A DNA stretch of 64,000 nt from assembly GCF_900103475.1 (NCBI RefSeq), contig NZ_FNHG01000001.1:1-64000 (forward strand), written 5' to 3'. Position numbers and translations under genes: made by a program. This DNA comes from Maricaulis salignorans. GTDB taxonomy: Bacteria > Pseudomonadota > Alphaproteobacteria > Caulobacterales > Maricaulaceae. This document shows positions 1 through 7,599 of this stretch, piece after piece (position 1 is the stretch's first letter; every line of letters begins with the position of its first letter). A model generated the notes under the pieces. That model did not search any database. It was not told the DNA's origin and was given only the letters and a program-made list of their open reading frames with translations.

Positions 1-243
1 AGTAGCGTGACATTCGAGACGTCCCGCACGTGCAGTTTTCCCGTGGCGTCTCCACCGCCGTTTCCAATCCAGAAAGGTACTCAGGTCGGTCGTTTAGTGC
101 CGTCAGACCTTAATGGACGCCCTGCCAACGCTCGGGATGTCACCCCTCTGCCCGGACAGGCTGCACGCTCCCGACCGCCGCGAATGACTGAGCTCGTGCC
201 TCCCGTGCGACCGGAACGGGCGGATTATGCGCGCAGGTTGAGG

Positions 244-400
244 GGGCGGGGATAAGTTTGACGATTTATCGTCATCCCGCCCCCCGCCTGCGCGGGGGTG
301 AACTCCAGTCAGGACCTCGATAGACCGGGCTCCGCGCTTGTCACGTCGAGGTCCTGACTTTCGTCGGGATGACGTGGGATAATTGGCGAGGGCGGGGATA
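244..400. repeat. Palindromic element flanked by an 11-bp direct repeat
   Basis: The outer arms CGTCATCCCG (270-279) and CGGGATGACG (365-374) are perfect inverted repeats. Inner arms GTCAGGACCTCGA (308-320) and TCGAGGTCCTGAC (346-358) are also perfect. The element is bracketed by the direct repeat GGGCGGGGATA at 244-254 and 390-400, which resembles a target-site duplication. The layout fits a dispersed palindromic or MITE-like intergenic repeat. The mobile-origin reading is inference. Confidence 0.65.
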
Positions 401-436
401 GGTCGCCATACCGGCACCTGTCGCGCCCGTCATCAT

Positions 437-610
437 CACCATCTCCGGCCGCTTCGCGGCCACCTCTTCCATCAAGGAAGAGGAGGGTGCCCGATCTGGT
501 TGGGAGGTGAATCAATAGACGCACGCAAATCAGGTCCACCTGCCAGCCCCTGCGCAACGCCCTCCTCTTCCTTGATGGAAGAGGTGTCGCCGAAGGCGAC
601 GGAGATGGTG
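437..610. repeat. Long inverted repeat, 25-bp perfect inner arms
   Basis: The inner arms at 463-487 and 560-584 are perfect 25-nt reverse complements, centred on the motif TCTTCCATCAAGGAAGA and its complement. The outer arms CACCATCTCC (437-446) and GGAGATGGTG (601-610) also match exactly. Between inner and outer arms each side carries its own small GC hairpin (around 448-461 and 586-600), so a cruciform or long RNA hairpin with side stems could form. The central loop is about 72 nt and shows no coding signal. Confidence 0.7.
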
Positions 611-653
611 AGGGCCTCGCGCTTCCGTTCCCGGGCGGCCTCCCCGGCAGGCC

Positions 654-1205
654 TCAGGCCTCGCCGCCCTCTTCCTCGGCTTTTGAACCCACATCTTCCG
701 GCGGATCGATGGTGACCTGCCGGTCCTTCAGCGAGATATGGGGCACGTAGGCCAGGGTGAAGGGGAGATACCAGTCGCCGGTGCGGCCGGGCGTGCCGGT
801 GATTTCCAGCAGATCGCCGGAACCGAAATCATGCACGGCCTTGAGCTTGCCCATGGCTGCGCCATCGAGGCCCTGGACAGCCAGGCCGATCAGGTCGGAA
901 TGGTAGTATTCTTCCTCGGCTAGCTCGGGCAGGGCCGAGCGCGGGACGAAGAGCTGGGTGCCGCGCAGCGCCGCTGCGTCTTCGCGGCTCAATTCCTGCT
1001 CGAAGGCAACGACCCAGCCATCCTTGACCGGGCGCCAGCGTTTGGCGCGCAGGATTTCCTTGCCGGCCGCGTCGAGGAAGGGGCCATAGCTGAAGGCCGC
1101 TTCCGGATCGCCGGTAAAACTCTTGACCTTGCACTCGCCGCGAACGCCGTGCGCCGCCGCGATGGCTGCGACAAAGACGAGATCGGCGGCGGGTTTTGCG
1201 GTCAT
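654..1205 (-). CDS. rimM: Ribosome maturation factor RimM
   Basis: This is a 16S rRNA processing factor that binds ribosomal protein S19 and helps mature the 30S head. The 183-residue product has the two expected parts. An N-terminal RimM barrel at about 8-90 contains the AHGVRGECKVKSF stretch. A PRC-barrel at about 95-172 opens with YYHSDLIG (100-107). The last 12 residues are an acidic tail. It is the third gene of an ffh-rpsP-rimM run, starting 95 nt after rpsP. The ATG has only a weak purine stretch (AAAGA) upstream. The usual downstream partner trmD is not seen. Confidence 0.96.
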   Translation of the reverse strand: MTAKPAADLVFVAAIAAAHGVRGECKVKSFTGDPEAAFSYGPFLDAAGKEILRAKRWRPVKDGWVVAFEQELSREDAAALRGTQLFVPRSALPELAEEEYYHSDLIGLAVQGLDGAAMGKLKAVHDFGSGDLLEITGTPGRTGDWYLPFTLAYVPHISLKDRQVTIDPPEDVGSKAEEEGGEA

Positions 1206-1300
1206 GATTCTGGTCTTTCAAGCCGCCACGCCAAGCCCCGCCCGGCACGAGGCCGGGCGGGGAGGCGAAGGACGGTCTGCAATGCGAACGGGCAAAAGGC

Positions 1301-1786
1301 CTATTCGGATTTTTCTTCGGCAGCAGCTTCAGCGGCAGGCGCTTCAGCTTCGGCAGCCGGTGCTTCTTCAGCTGGTGCTTCTTCAACCGGTGCTTCCTTG
1401 GCGGCCTTGGAGGCAGCCTTGGCTTCAGCGATCGCGGTCTTGCGGGCTTCTTCCTTCTCGGCCTTTTCGGTCGCGAGTTCCTTGGCTTTCTGGCCTGGCT
1501 CACCCTTTTTCAGGTTGGAACCGGCTTTCCAGGCCCAGGCGCTGGCATCAGCGTCATGGATGAAACGGCCAACGCGATCGGTTGGCTGTGCGCCCTTGGC
1601 GATCCAGGCCTTGGCCTTTTCCAGATCGAGCACGACGCGCTGGGCGTCTTTCGGCAGCATCGGGTTGTAGGAGCCGATCCGTTCGATGAAACGGCCATCG
1701 CGCGGGGCGCGGGCGTCGGCAACGACGATACGGTAATAAGGGCGCTTCTTGGTGCCACCACGGGTCAGTCGGATTTTAAGAGACAT
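1301..1786 (-). CDS. rpsP: 30S ribosomal protein S16 with long acidic tail
   Basis: Residues 1 to about 80 are a standard S16 ([20 protein letters not shown] and the RIGSYNP motif), a structural protein of the small subunit. The product is 161 residues, about twice the usual bacterial size of 80-90. The extra C-terminus starts with a charged stretch and ends, from about residue 120, in a run built almost only of Ala, Glu, Pro and Lys. Such tails occur in some alphaproteobacterial S16 proteins. AAGGA precedes the ATG. It lies between ffh and rimM and is probably cotranscribed with them. Confidence 0.96.
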   Translation of the reverse strand: MSLKIRLTRGGTKKRPYYRIVVADARAPRDGRFIERIGSYNPMLPKDAQRVVLDLEKAKAWIAKGAQPTDRVGRFIHDADASAWAWKAGSNLKKGEPGQKAKELATEKAEKEEARKTAIAEAKAASKAAKEAPVEEAPAEEAPAAEAEAPAAEAAAEEKSE

Positions 1787-1828
1787 TACATTGGTCCTTC
1801 GGGTTCATGTCTGGTGAAAAACTTGGGG

Positions 1829-3355
1829 CTATTTCTTCGGCAAGCCGATTGGCAGGCCATCGGGTCCGAGCGGGGTGCCGCCCAGGCCGGGCAGGCCGGA
1901 CGGCGAAGCGGGTTTGGGCGATCCAAGGCCGGGAAAATCCTTCGGGATCTGGCCGAGCGAGGGTTGCTGGCCGCCCATCGGGCCGCCCATGCCCTTGGGC
2001 ATGCCGCCGCCCATACCGCCCATCATGCCGGCCAGGCCGCCGCGGCCACCCTTGGAGGCCTTTTTCATCATGTCGGCCATTTGCCGGTGCATCTTGATCA
2101 GCTTGTTGACGTCGGCGACATCGACACCGGAACCCGCCGCGATGCGTTTCTTGCGGCTGGCTTTCAGAATTTCAGGCTTGGCGCGCTCGGCCTTGGTCAT
2201 CGACAGGATGATGGCTTCCTGACGGGTCAGCATCTTGTCATCCATGCCCGAGGCCGCGGCCTGGGCCTTGGCCGCCTTGTTCATGCCCGGCAGCATGCCC
2301 ATGATCGAGCCGAGCCCGCCCATTTTCTTGAGCTGGCTGAATTGTTCGCGCAGATCGTCGAGGTCGAACTTGCCCTTGGCCATCTTCCTGGCCATGCGTT
2401 CGGCTTGCGCCTGGTCGATATCCTGGCTGGCCTTTTCGACCAGCGAGACGATGTCGCCGCGGCCCAGAATGCGGCCGGCGACGCGGCGGGCATCGAAGGC
2501 GTCGAGACCGTCGGGCTTTTCGGACACGCCGAGGAATTTGATCGGCAGGCCGGTGACATGGCGCATCGACAGCGCTGCGCCGCCGCGGCCATCACCGTCC
2601 ATGCGGGTCAGCACCAGACCCGTCAGGGGCAGGCGTTCATGGAATTTCGCGGCCGTATTGACGGCATCCTGGCCGGTCAGCGCATCGGCGACCAGCAGGG
2701 TTTCGTGCGGATGGGCGATATCGGCAATGGCTTTCGCCTCACCCATCATCTCCTCATCGATCGAGGTGCGGCCGGCGGTGTCGAGAATGACGACGTCGAA
2801 GCCCTGAAGACGGCCGGCGCTCATGGCGCGCTTGGCGATGTCGACGGCTTTCTGGCCCGGCACGATCGGCAGGAAGGCGACGTCGATCTGGATCGCGAGC
2901 TGCTGCAATTGCTCCATCGCGGCGGGACGACGCGTATCGAGCGAGGCGAGCAGGACCTTCTTCTTGTGCTGTTCTGTGATGCGCTTGGCGAGCTTGGCTG
3001 CCGTCGTGGTTTTACCCGAGCCCTGAAGACCGGCCATCAGAATGGCGATCGGCGGCTCACCCTCGAGATAGAGGCCTTCCGGGGCGCCATCACCGCCAAG
3101 CAGGTCGACCAGGGCGTCATGGACGATCTTGACGACTTGCTGACCCGGCGCGACGGCGCGGATGACATCCTCGCCAATGGCGCGTTCGCGGATCTGTTTG
3201 GTGACGGATTTAACGACCGGCAGGGCGACATCGGCTTCCAGCAGGGCGACGCGAATTTCGCGCAGGGCCGCATCGACATCCTTCTCCGACAGCGCGCCGC
3301 GCCCGGTGAGTGTGTCGAATATACCGCCAAGCCTGTCTGTCAGTGTATCGAACAT
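1829..3355 (-). CDS. ffh: Signal recognition particle GTPase Ffh
   Basis: Ffh binds 4.5S RNA and signal peptides and targets ribosomes to FtsY at the membrane. The start is ATG at 3355 (MFDTLTDRLGGIF), the family start; the open frame extends 59 codons further upstream without conserved sequence. The N domain is at about 1-90. GTPase motifs are GLQGSGKT (109-116), DTRRPAA (140-146), DTAGR (192-196) and TRMDGD (250-255). The methionine-rich M domain follows at about 330-430. The last 79 residues or so are an unusual Gly/Met/Pro-rich tail that makes the protein 508 residues rather than about 450. Its receptor gene ftsY is also in the window (39544-40491). Confidence 0.97.
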   Translation of the reverse strand: MFDTLTDRLGGIFDTLTGRGALSEKDVDAALREIRVALLEADVALPVVKSVTKQIRERAIGEDVIRAVAPGQQVVKIVHDALVDLLGGDGAPEGLYLEGEPPIAILMAGLQGSGKTTTAAKLAKRITEQHKKKVLLASLDTRRPAAMEQLQQLAIQIDVAFLPIVPGQKAVDIAKRAMSAGRLQGFDVVILDTAGRTSIDEEMMGEAKAIADIAHPHETLLVADALTGQDAVNTAAKFHERLPLTGLVLTRMDGDGRGGAALSMRHVTGLPIKFLGVSEKPDGLDAFDARRVAGRILGRGDIVSLVEKASQDIDQAQAERMARKMAKGKFDLDDLREQFSQLKKMGGLGSIMGMLPGMNKAAKAQAAASGMDDKMLTRQEAIILSMTKAERAKPEILKASRKKRIAAGSGVDVADVNKLIKMHRQMADMMKKASKGGRGGLAGMMGGMGGGMPKGMGGPMGGQQPSLGQIPKDFPGLGSPKPASPSGLPGLGGTPLGPDGLPIGLPKK

Positions 3356-3590
3356 GCGTTCGGGATCCTGCCTGTTTCCAACATTTCCGCGCCACAAGCG
3401 CAAAGCATCGCGACCCCGCTGAGCGAAAACTTCGCCGGGCGGGGATCTCGCCTGCCTCCCCCGGATCCCGGTTAACCGGGGCGGATGTGCAGGTAAGACA
3501 AGCGGTAAGGCTTGCGTGATAAGTGGCGGCATTTACGCGCGGGCGGGCGCAGAGTCAAGCTGCGTGAGGGGAAAGGCGGGCCATGCCCTC

Positions 3591-3794
3591 CTAGCGGTCG
3601 GCATTCTCGCCGACAAACTCATTGCTCGCGGTGATCATCGGAGCCGGCGGCGTATCCGCGAACAGGTTACGGGCGCGCGGGTCGGGTGCGGCAGCGAGAA
3701 CGGCGCCATAAACAGAGGCCAGCATCACGCCGACGGTCAGCCACAGCATGGCCGATTTGATCAATGATCCGTTGTGTTTTGCTGTCCTGCTCAT
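3591..3794 (-). CDS. Small single-pass membrane protein, unknown
   Basis: A 67-residue product with one hydrophobic segment (LWLTVGVMLASVYGAVLAAA, about 17-36) followed by a polar, proline-containing tail. The hydrophobic part could be an anchor or an uncleaved signal. The start is ATG at 3794, preceded by a GGGGA stretch; an in-frame ATG lies 31 codons upstream but adds unlikely sequence. I do not recognise a family. It sits alone behind ffh with 235 nt of apparently empty DNA between them. Confidence 0.5.
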   Translation of the reverse strand: MSRTAKHNGSLIKSAMLWLTVGVMLASVYGAVLAAAPDPRARNLFADTPPAPMITASNEFVGENADR

Positions 3795-4008
3795 ACCGGT
3801 CCCCACGACATATCGGCTGATCGAATTCGAACCTGAGTCCGTTAATGAATGATAATGGCCCCAAATTGGCTGAAACTTTGTCCCCAAAAAGGTTCAAATT
3901 GGACCTTTCGCCACATTTATTGACGCGCTCGCGGGCGACTTCATAGGGCGATTGGCCCGATCGGGGCGTGATCCTGGACACGCTGGACGCCTGCCGGTTC
4001 CGGGCGGG

Positions 4009-4353
4009 TCAGCCCGAGCGGGCCTGCCCGGTCGCATCGGCAGGGGCCGGGCGCAGCCTTCTGAGCAATTCCGGCCAGCGCCAGACAAACCACAGGCCGG
4101 TCCAGACATTGCCGAGCACGAAAACCGGCAGGATCCAGAACAGGGCCGGCAGCCAGCGCCGTTCTGTCGCGCCGATCACCAGCGCGCTCAGGACAAAGCC
4201 GAAATAGAGGTCGGTGAGTGTGACGACGCCCCAGGGCTGGCCGGTCAACCAGGCGCCGGCGGCACCGAAATCCCCAGCCCTGACCGCCCAGATGATCAGG
4301 GCGGTCAGAACCAGCGTTGGGACAAGCAGGAGCAGGCGCGAGATTGAGGGCAA
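4009..4353 (-). CDS. Three-helix integral membrane protein, unknown
   Basis: The product has 114 residues and three predicted membrane helices (about 5-25, 44-63 and 69-92), with a short basic C-terminus. The motif LTDLYFGFVLSALVIGATE is distinctive, and the order resembles small DUF-type inner-membrane proteins of marine bacteria. No catalytic residues are evident. It is transcribed leftwards, in the same direction as its upstream neighbour at 4449-5060 with an 95-nt gap. Function unknown. Confidence 0.65.
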   Translation of the reverse strand: MPSISRLLLLVPTLVLTALIIWAVRAGDFGAAGAWLTGQPWGVVTLTDLYFGFVLSALVIGATERRWLPALFWILPVFVLGNVWTGLWFVWRWPELLRRLRPAPADATGQARSG

Positions 4354-4448
4354 ACGACTTCTCCTGCCTTGGGACGCAGAAGGGATACGCTGCCGGTTTC
4401 AGGGCGGATCACCGGAAGGTCGATTTTTCTGGCCGTTCGTGTTGCGCG

Positions 4449-5060
4449 CTAGATGCCGCCATGACGCGGCTCGCATTGGTCAACGGGAGCACGGTGCTGC
4501 TGCGGGAAGCGGGCAGTCCAGCAATCCTCGAGCACCGAGCAATAGCAGATTTCCAGTTCCAGACCGTGGCGTGCACGATTGAATGCCTCCCAGACCGCAA
4601 GGCTCTCCGGGTCCTCCGGCTGGGTCATGGTCGCAAATACCACGCGCTGCTGCGGCGCGAAGACGCGGCCGCCAACCACATCCGTGAGCAGATTGAGACG
4701 GCCGGTCCGGAACAGGTCACGGATATGGAGCTCGCGCTCGTCCGGGGTCAGGCCTTCGGGGGCGCAGCATTGTGCGATAAAGCGGTCAGGTGCGATGACC
4801 GGCTCGCCCTGGTAGGACATTGCCAGATAGTGCACCTGGGCGGGTCCGAGCCCGTTATTGCGCACGTCCAGTTCTATCCGGTTGTCCTGGTGCACGGCGG
4901 AGAAATTGCCGGTCGTATAGTCCATGATCGGCATGACGCTGGCCGCCAGAGTCTGATCCATGACCCGGCTCTGATAGACGGCCACGAAAAGCGAGGCGAC
5001 CGAGATGATGACGACGCTGACGGCGATGACGATTTCGACAAGGCGGTAGCGGGCAATCAT
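4449..5060 (-). CDS. Membrane-anchored protein of unknown function
   Basis: The product has 203 residues. One N-terminal helix (about 6-28, LVEIVIAVSVVIISVASLFVA) is followed by a soluble, probably periplasmic domain of about 170 residues that contains several cysteines, including CC and CYC. Short phrases such as RIELDVRNNGLGPAQVH resemble uncharacterised proteins with one anchor and a beta-rich domain. The chosen ATG at 5060 has AAGGAA upstream; the frame is open 33 codons further but that part is proline/serine junk overlapping the symporter gene. It starts 19 nt after the symporter stop, so the two are probably one operon. Confidence 0.65.
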   Translation of the reverse strand: MIARYRLVEIVIAVSVVIISVASLFVAVYQSRVMDQTLAASVMPIMDYTTGNFSAVHQDNRIELDVRNNGLGPAQVHYLAMSYQGEPVIAPDRFIAQCCAPEGLTPDERELHIRDLFRTGRLNLLTDVVGGRVFAPQQRVVFATMTQPEDPESLAVWEAFNRARHGLELEICYCSVLEDCWTARFPQQHRAPVDQCEPRHGGI

Positions 5061-5079
5061 CGCGGGTTCCTTGGGTGGA

Positions 5080-6354
5080 TCAGACCTTGGCAGGGGCGCG
5101 GAAGACGTCCTCGTCGAGTTCACCTTCCCATTTGGCGACAGCCGTGGCGACGGCGGCATCGCCGGTGACGTTCACCGCCGTGCGGGCCATGTCCATGATC
5201 CGGTCGACCGGCAGGATGAAGCCGACAATGATGGCAATATGTTCGGGCGAGACGTCGAAGGTCTGCAGCACGATGGCCAGCAGGAAGAGCGAGGCCGAGG
5301 GAATGCCGGCCGCCCCGATCGAGACGACGGCCGCGGTGACCGCGATCATGACGTAATTCATGAAGGTCAGATCATAACCGAAGGCCTGGGCGGTGAAGAG
5401 CGCCAGAATACCGAGATAGAGCGCGGTGCCGTCCATATTGATGGTGGCGCCGAGCGGCAGCACCGAACCGGCGACCGATTTTTTGATCCCCAGATTGTCT
5501 TCTGCCGCAGCGATCGTGACCGGCAGTGTTGCCGAGGACGAAGCGGTCGAAAACGCGACGGCAATCGGATCGGTCAGGCCGCGGAAGAAGCGGGCCAGCG
5601 GCAGATTGAGCACCACCCGGATCAGGATGCCATAGGTGATCAGCGCATGGGTGATCAGGCCGAGATAGACGGCGATAATCAGGATCAGAACGGACTGCAG
5701 TGATTCCAGTCCCTGGCTGGCAGCGGTGTAGGAGACCAGGGCGAAAACACCATAGGGCGCCACTTCCATTACGTAATGAGTGATTTTCAGCACGACCTCG
5801 GCAGCGGAATTAAACAGGTCGCCCACCGGCTTGCCCGATTTTCCGGTCGCCAGAATGGCGACACCGACGAAGATGGAGAAGAAGATGATCGCCAGGACAT
5901 TACCGTCCGCGAGCGCCGCGATCGGGTTGGTCGGGATGATCTCCAGCAAGCGGTCGATGATGGATGGCGCATCGGTCGAGACTGGTACGGGGACGACATC
6001 GCCGAGATTGGCACCGCGGCCGGGCTGGAAGATTGTGCCGAACGTCAGGCCGATAATATTGGCGAACAGGGTGGTGACGAGATAGAGGCCGATCGTTTTC
6101 AGCCCGAGCGTGCCGAGCTTGGATGGCTTGCCCATCGCAATCACACCGGAGACCAGCGTGGTGAAGATGAGCGGGACGATCAGCATCTGGATCAACCGGA
6201 TGAAGGCGGTGCCGACCGGGTGAACCCAGGTGGAGATCCACTGGGTGGCGGATTCCTGCCCCATGAGTTGCGACGCCGCCAGTCCGAAGGCGACGCCCGC
6301 GAACAGAGCAAGCAGAACACGCTGCCAGAGTTTGATCCCGAACCACCAGCCCAT
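5080..6354 (-). CDS. Dicarboxylate/amino acid:cation symporter (DAACS)
   Basis: This is a GltP/DctA-type sodium- or proton-coupled carrier for glutamate, aspartate or C4-dicarboxylates in the inner membrane. The length of 424 residues is normal for the family. Visible family motifs are the serine-rich re-entrant loop ASSSATLPVT (271-280), NMDGT (306-310), the second hairpin GIPSAS (350-355) and the substrate-binding DRIMDMARTAVNVTGD (384-399). Several hydrophobic helices lie between them. GGGGAGGG precedes the ATG. The motifs alone do not decide between glutamate and dicarboxylate as substrate. Confidence 0.93.
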   Translation of the reverse strand: MGWWFGIKLWQRVLLALFAGVAFGLAASQLMGQESATQWISTWVHPVGTAFIRLIQMLIVPLIFTTLVSGVIAMGKPSKLGTLGLKTIGLYLVTTLFANIIGLTFGTIFQPGRGANLGDVVPVPVSTDAPSIIDRLLEIIPTNPIAALADGNVLAIIFFSIFVGVAILATGKSGKPVGDLFNSAAEVVLKITHYVMEVAPYGVFALVSYTAASQGLESLQSVLILIIAVYLGLITHALITYGILIRVVLNLPLARFFRGLTDPIAVAFSTASSSATLPVTIAAAEDNLGIKKSVAGSVLPLGATINMDGTALYLGILALFTAQAFGYDLTFMNYVMIAVTAAVVSIGAAGIPSASLFLLAIVLQTFDVSPEHIAIIVGFILPVDRIMDMARTAVNVTGDAAVATAVAKWEGELDEDVFRAPAKV

Positions 6355-6505
6355 GAAATACCCTCCCCGTGGCGCGTCAGCAGACGTCGCCGGACTTTCC
6401 TTGATCGCACACTAGTGTCTGTGACGGATCGGTCAATTGTCTGAGGTAGACGGGGCGGCTGGAGCCGGGATGCGCGGCACGCTGGCGGGCGCGCTCAGCG
6501 GCCGA

Positions 6506-6808
6506 TCAGTTGCGCTCGAAGCCGAGTGTCAGTTTCGACAGGATACGGTGGGCCGAATAGATCAGCCCGATACCGCCCAGCAGATTGGCCAGTGCAGCGA
6601 GGTCGCCGCTCAGCAGGACTTGCCCGCTTGCCACCAGTGCCACGGAGACAGCCAGCGGGACGCAAAGGCAGGTCCAGGACAGGTCAGCGAAATGCCGCGC
6701 ACGCGAAATCGTCCGATTGGAAAACCACGTCCGGCCCCCCCGGAGCGCATGGCTTTCCGGATTGGTACGTTTGGGCAGGTGGTCGAGGGTATGATCAATC
6801 ATGGACAT
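6506..6808 (-). CDS. Small membrane protein, likely leaderless mRNA
   Basis: The product has 100 residues: a basic N-terminal half followed by two hydrophobic helices (about 47-65 and 68-87). I do not recognise a family. The first ATG (6808-6806) lies where transcription should begin from a promoter directly upstream, so the message is probably leaderless. A second ATG four nucleotides further in (6802) is in the same frame. The promoter overlaps a perfect dyad, so the gene is likely under tight repression. Confidence 0.6.
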   Translation of the reverse strand: MSMIDHTLDHLPKRTNPESHALRGGRTWFSNRTISRARHFADLSWTCLCVPLAVSVALVASGQVLLSGDLAALANLLGGIGLIYSAHRILSKLTLGFERN

Positions 6809-6842
6809 AAGCTCATTATACGGAGCTTATAGGGAATTGCAA
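6807..6842 (-). promoter_or_regulatory. Sigma70-like promoter overlapped by 8-bp dyad operator
   Basis: Read on the minus strand: TTGCAA (6842-6837), a 16-nt spacer, then a perfect TATAAT (6820-6815). Seven nucleotides beyond the hexamer is the A of the ATG at 6808. The TATAAT sits exactly in the 8-nt centre of the perfect inverted repeat ATAAGCTC-N8-GAGCTTAT (6807-6830). A repressor bound there would block polymerase. The hexamers and dyad are seen directly; the regulator is unknown. Confidence 0.6.
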
Positions 6843-6847
6843 GGCCT

Positions 6848-6901
6848 GTGGAAAACTCACAAAAAGCGTACTGCTGCCGGGGGTTTTCGTGAGTTTTCTA
6901 C
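6848..6901. repeat. Imperfect inverted repeat downstream of ahpD
   Basis: GAAAACTCAC (6851-6860) and GTGAGTTTTC (6889-6898) are perfect inverted arms. They extend outward to TGTGGAAAACTCAC against TGTAGAAAACTCAC with one mismatch. The loop is about 28 nt and includes short A and T runs. The repeat lies between the ahpD stop and the promoter of the small membrane gene, so it could be a weak ahpD terminator or a protein-binding site. Confidence 0.5.
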
Positions 6902-6936
6902 AGTATATCGAATTGTGGCGAAGGTGTTAAAAATGC

Positions 6937-7464
6937 CTAAACGGCACTTTCCGCAGCCAAAACCTGGGCCACAGCATTAACCACAGCAGCAATGCGGACG
7001 GCCGCCTGGATCTGCACACTCGTCAGACCGTGCTTGCGCAGTTCCGCCTCATGGCTGTCGATGCACAGACCGCAACCATTCACGGCGGAGACGGCCAGCG
7101 ACCACAGTTCGAAATCGGCCTTGTCGACGCCCGGATTGGCCAGCAGGTTCATCCGCAGGCGCGCGGGCAAGGTGCCGTATTCCTTGTTCTTGGACAGGTG
7201 GATGAAGCGGTAATACACATTATTCATCCCCATGATCGCAGCGGCCGCCTTGGCGGCATTGGCTGCGTCCGGGTCCATCTTGCCTTCGACCTCGGCGCGG
7301 ATCGCGCGCAGGACGGTCGGCTCACCGACGGCATAGGCCGTCGCGAGGAAGCTGCCCCACTTCTTCTGATCGTCGAGATCGGTTTCGCGGGCGAGTGAGG
7401 AGAGGTTGAGTTTCAGATCCTTGGCGTAATCGGGCAAGGCGTTCTTGAGGTCTTCGAGGCTCAT
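6937..7464 (-). CDS. ahpD: Alkyl hydroperoxidase AhpD (CMD family)
   Basis: AhpD is a thiol peroxidase and a reductant for AhpC. The carboxymuconolactone-decarboxylase fold is clear. The active site reads CGLC (Cys131, Cys134) followed by IDSHE with His138, and a conserved Glu lies near 119, the known AhpD proton-relay set. The ATG at 7464 is chosen because GGAG lies six bases upstream; another ATG is directly before it (7467) and a TTG at 7476 is less likely. The length of 175 residues is normal. It lies downstream of ahpC on the same strand, but a strong terminator separates them. Confidence 0.95.
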   Translation of the reverse strand: MSLEDLKNALPDYAKDLKLNLSSLARETDLDDQKKWGSFLATAYAVGEPTVLRAIRAEVEGKMDPDAANAAKAAAAIMGMNNVYYRFIHLSKNKEYGTLPARLRMNLLANPGVDKADFELWSLAVSAVNGCGLCIDSHEAELRKHGLTSVQIQAAVRIAAVVNAVAQVLAAESAV

Positions 7465-7508
7465 CATGATCTCCAAAGCGAATAAGTCTTAATTGCAAAG
7501 ACGGGGTC

Positions 7509-7554
7509 TGAAAAAACCCCGGTCTCGCCGCTCGGTGTGACGAGACCGGGGTTT
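7509..7554 (-). terminator. Rho-independent terminator after ahpC
   Basis: On the minus strand a 14-bp perfect stem (arms 7541-7554 and 7514-7527) with a 13-nt loop is followed by TTTTTT. The plus-strand arms read AAACCCCGGTCTCG and CGAGACCGGGGTTT. It is placed 46 nt after the ahpC stop and 45 nt before the ahpD start, so it should reduce read-through from ahpC into ahpD. Confidence 0.85.
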
Positions 7555-7599
7555 CACAGGCGGCGCTCCGGGGGGAAGAGGCGCTGCCTGAGTGTCAGA

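Larger units (their letters stand above)
1..653. other. Non-coding region with palindromic repeats
   Basis: No reading frame here looks like a protein: the open frames are low-complexity, arginine/proline-rich and run through inverted repeats. The right half holds two separate palindromic elements, listed on their own. The region lies just downstream of rimM, where trmD is normally found in alphaproteobacteria. No part of a TrmD-like protein is readable on the minus strand, so trmD is either left of the window or elsewhere. Confidence 0.7.

Noticed and set aside
103-417. 104-codon minus-strand frame at the left edge, possible TrmD remnant
   Set aside because: It runs through the palindromic repeat, is Arg/Gly/Pro-rich and shows no TrmD motif.
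1556-3475. 639-codon plus-strand frame across rpsP and ffh
   Set aside because: It is the antisense shadow of ffh; the minus-strand protein has full GTPase motifs.
3467-3480. 14-bp palindrome CCCGGTTAACCGGG upstream of ffh
   Set aside because: A short GC-rich palindrome with no partner or repeat; it could be chance, and no regulator is suggested.
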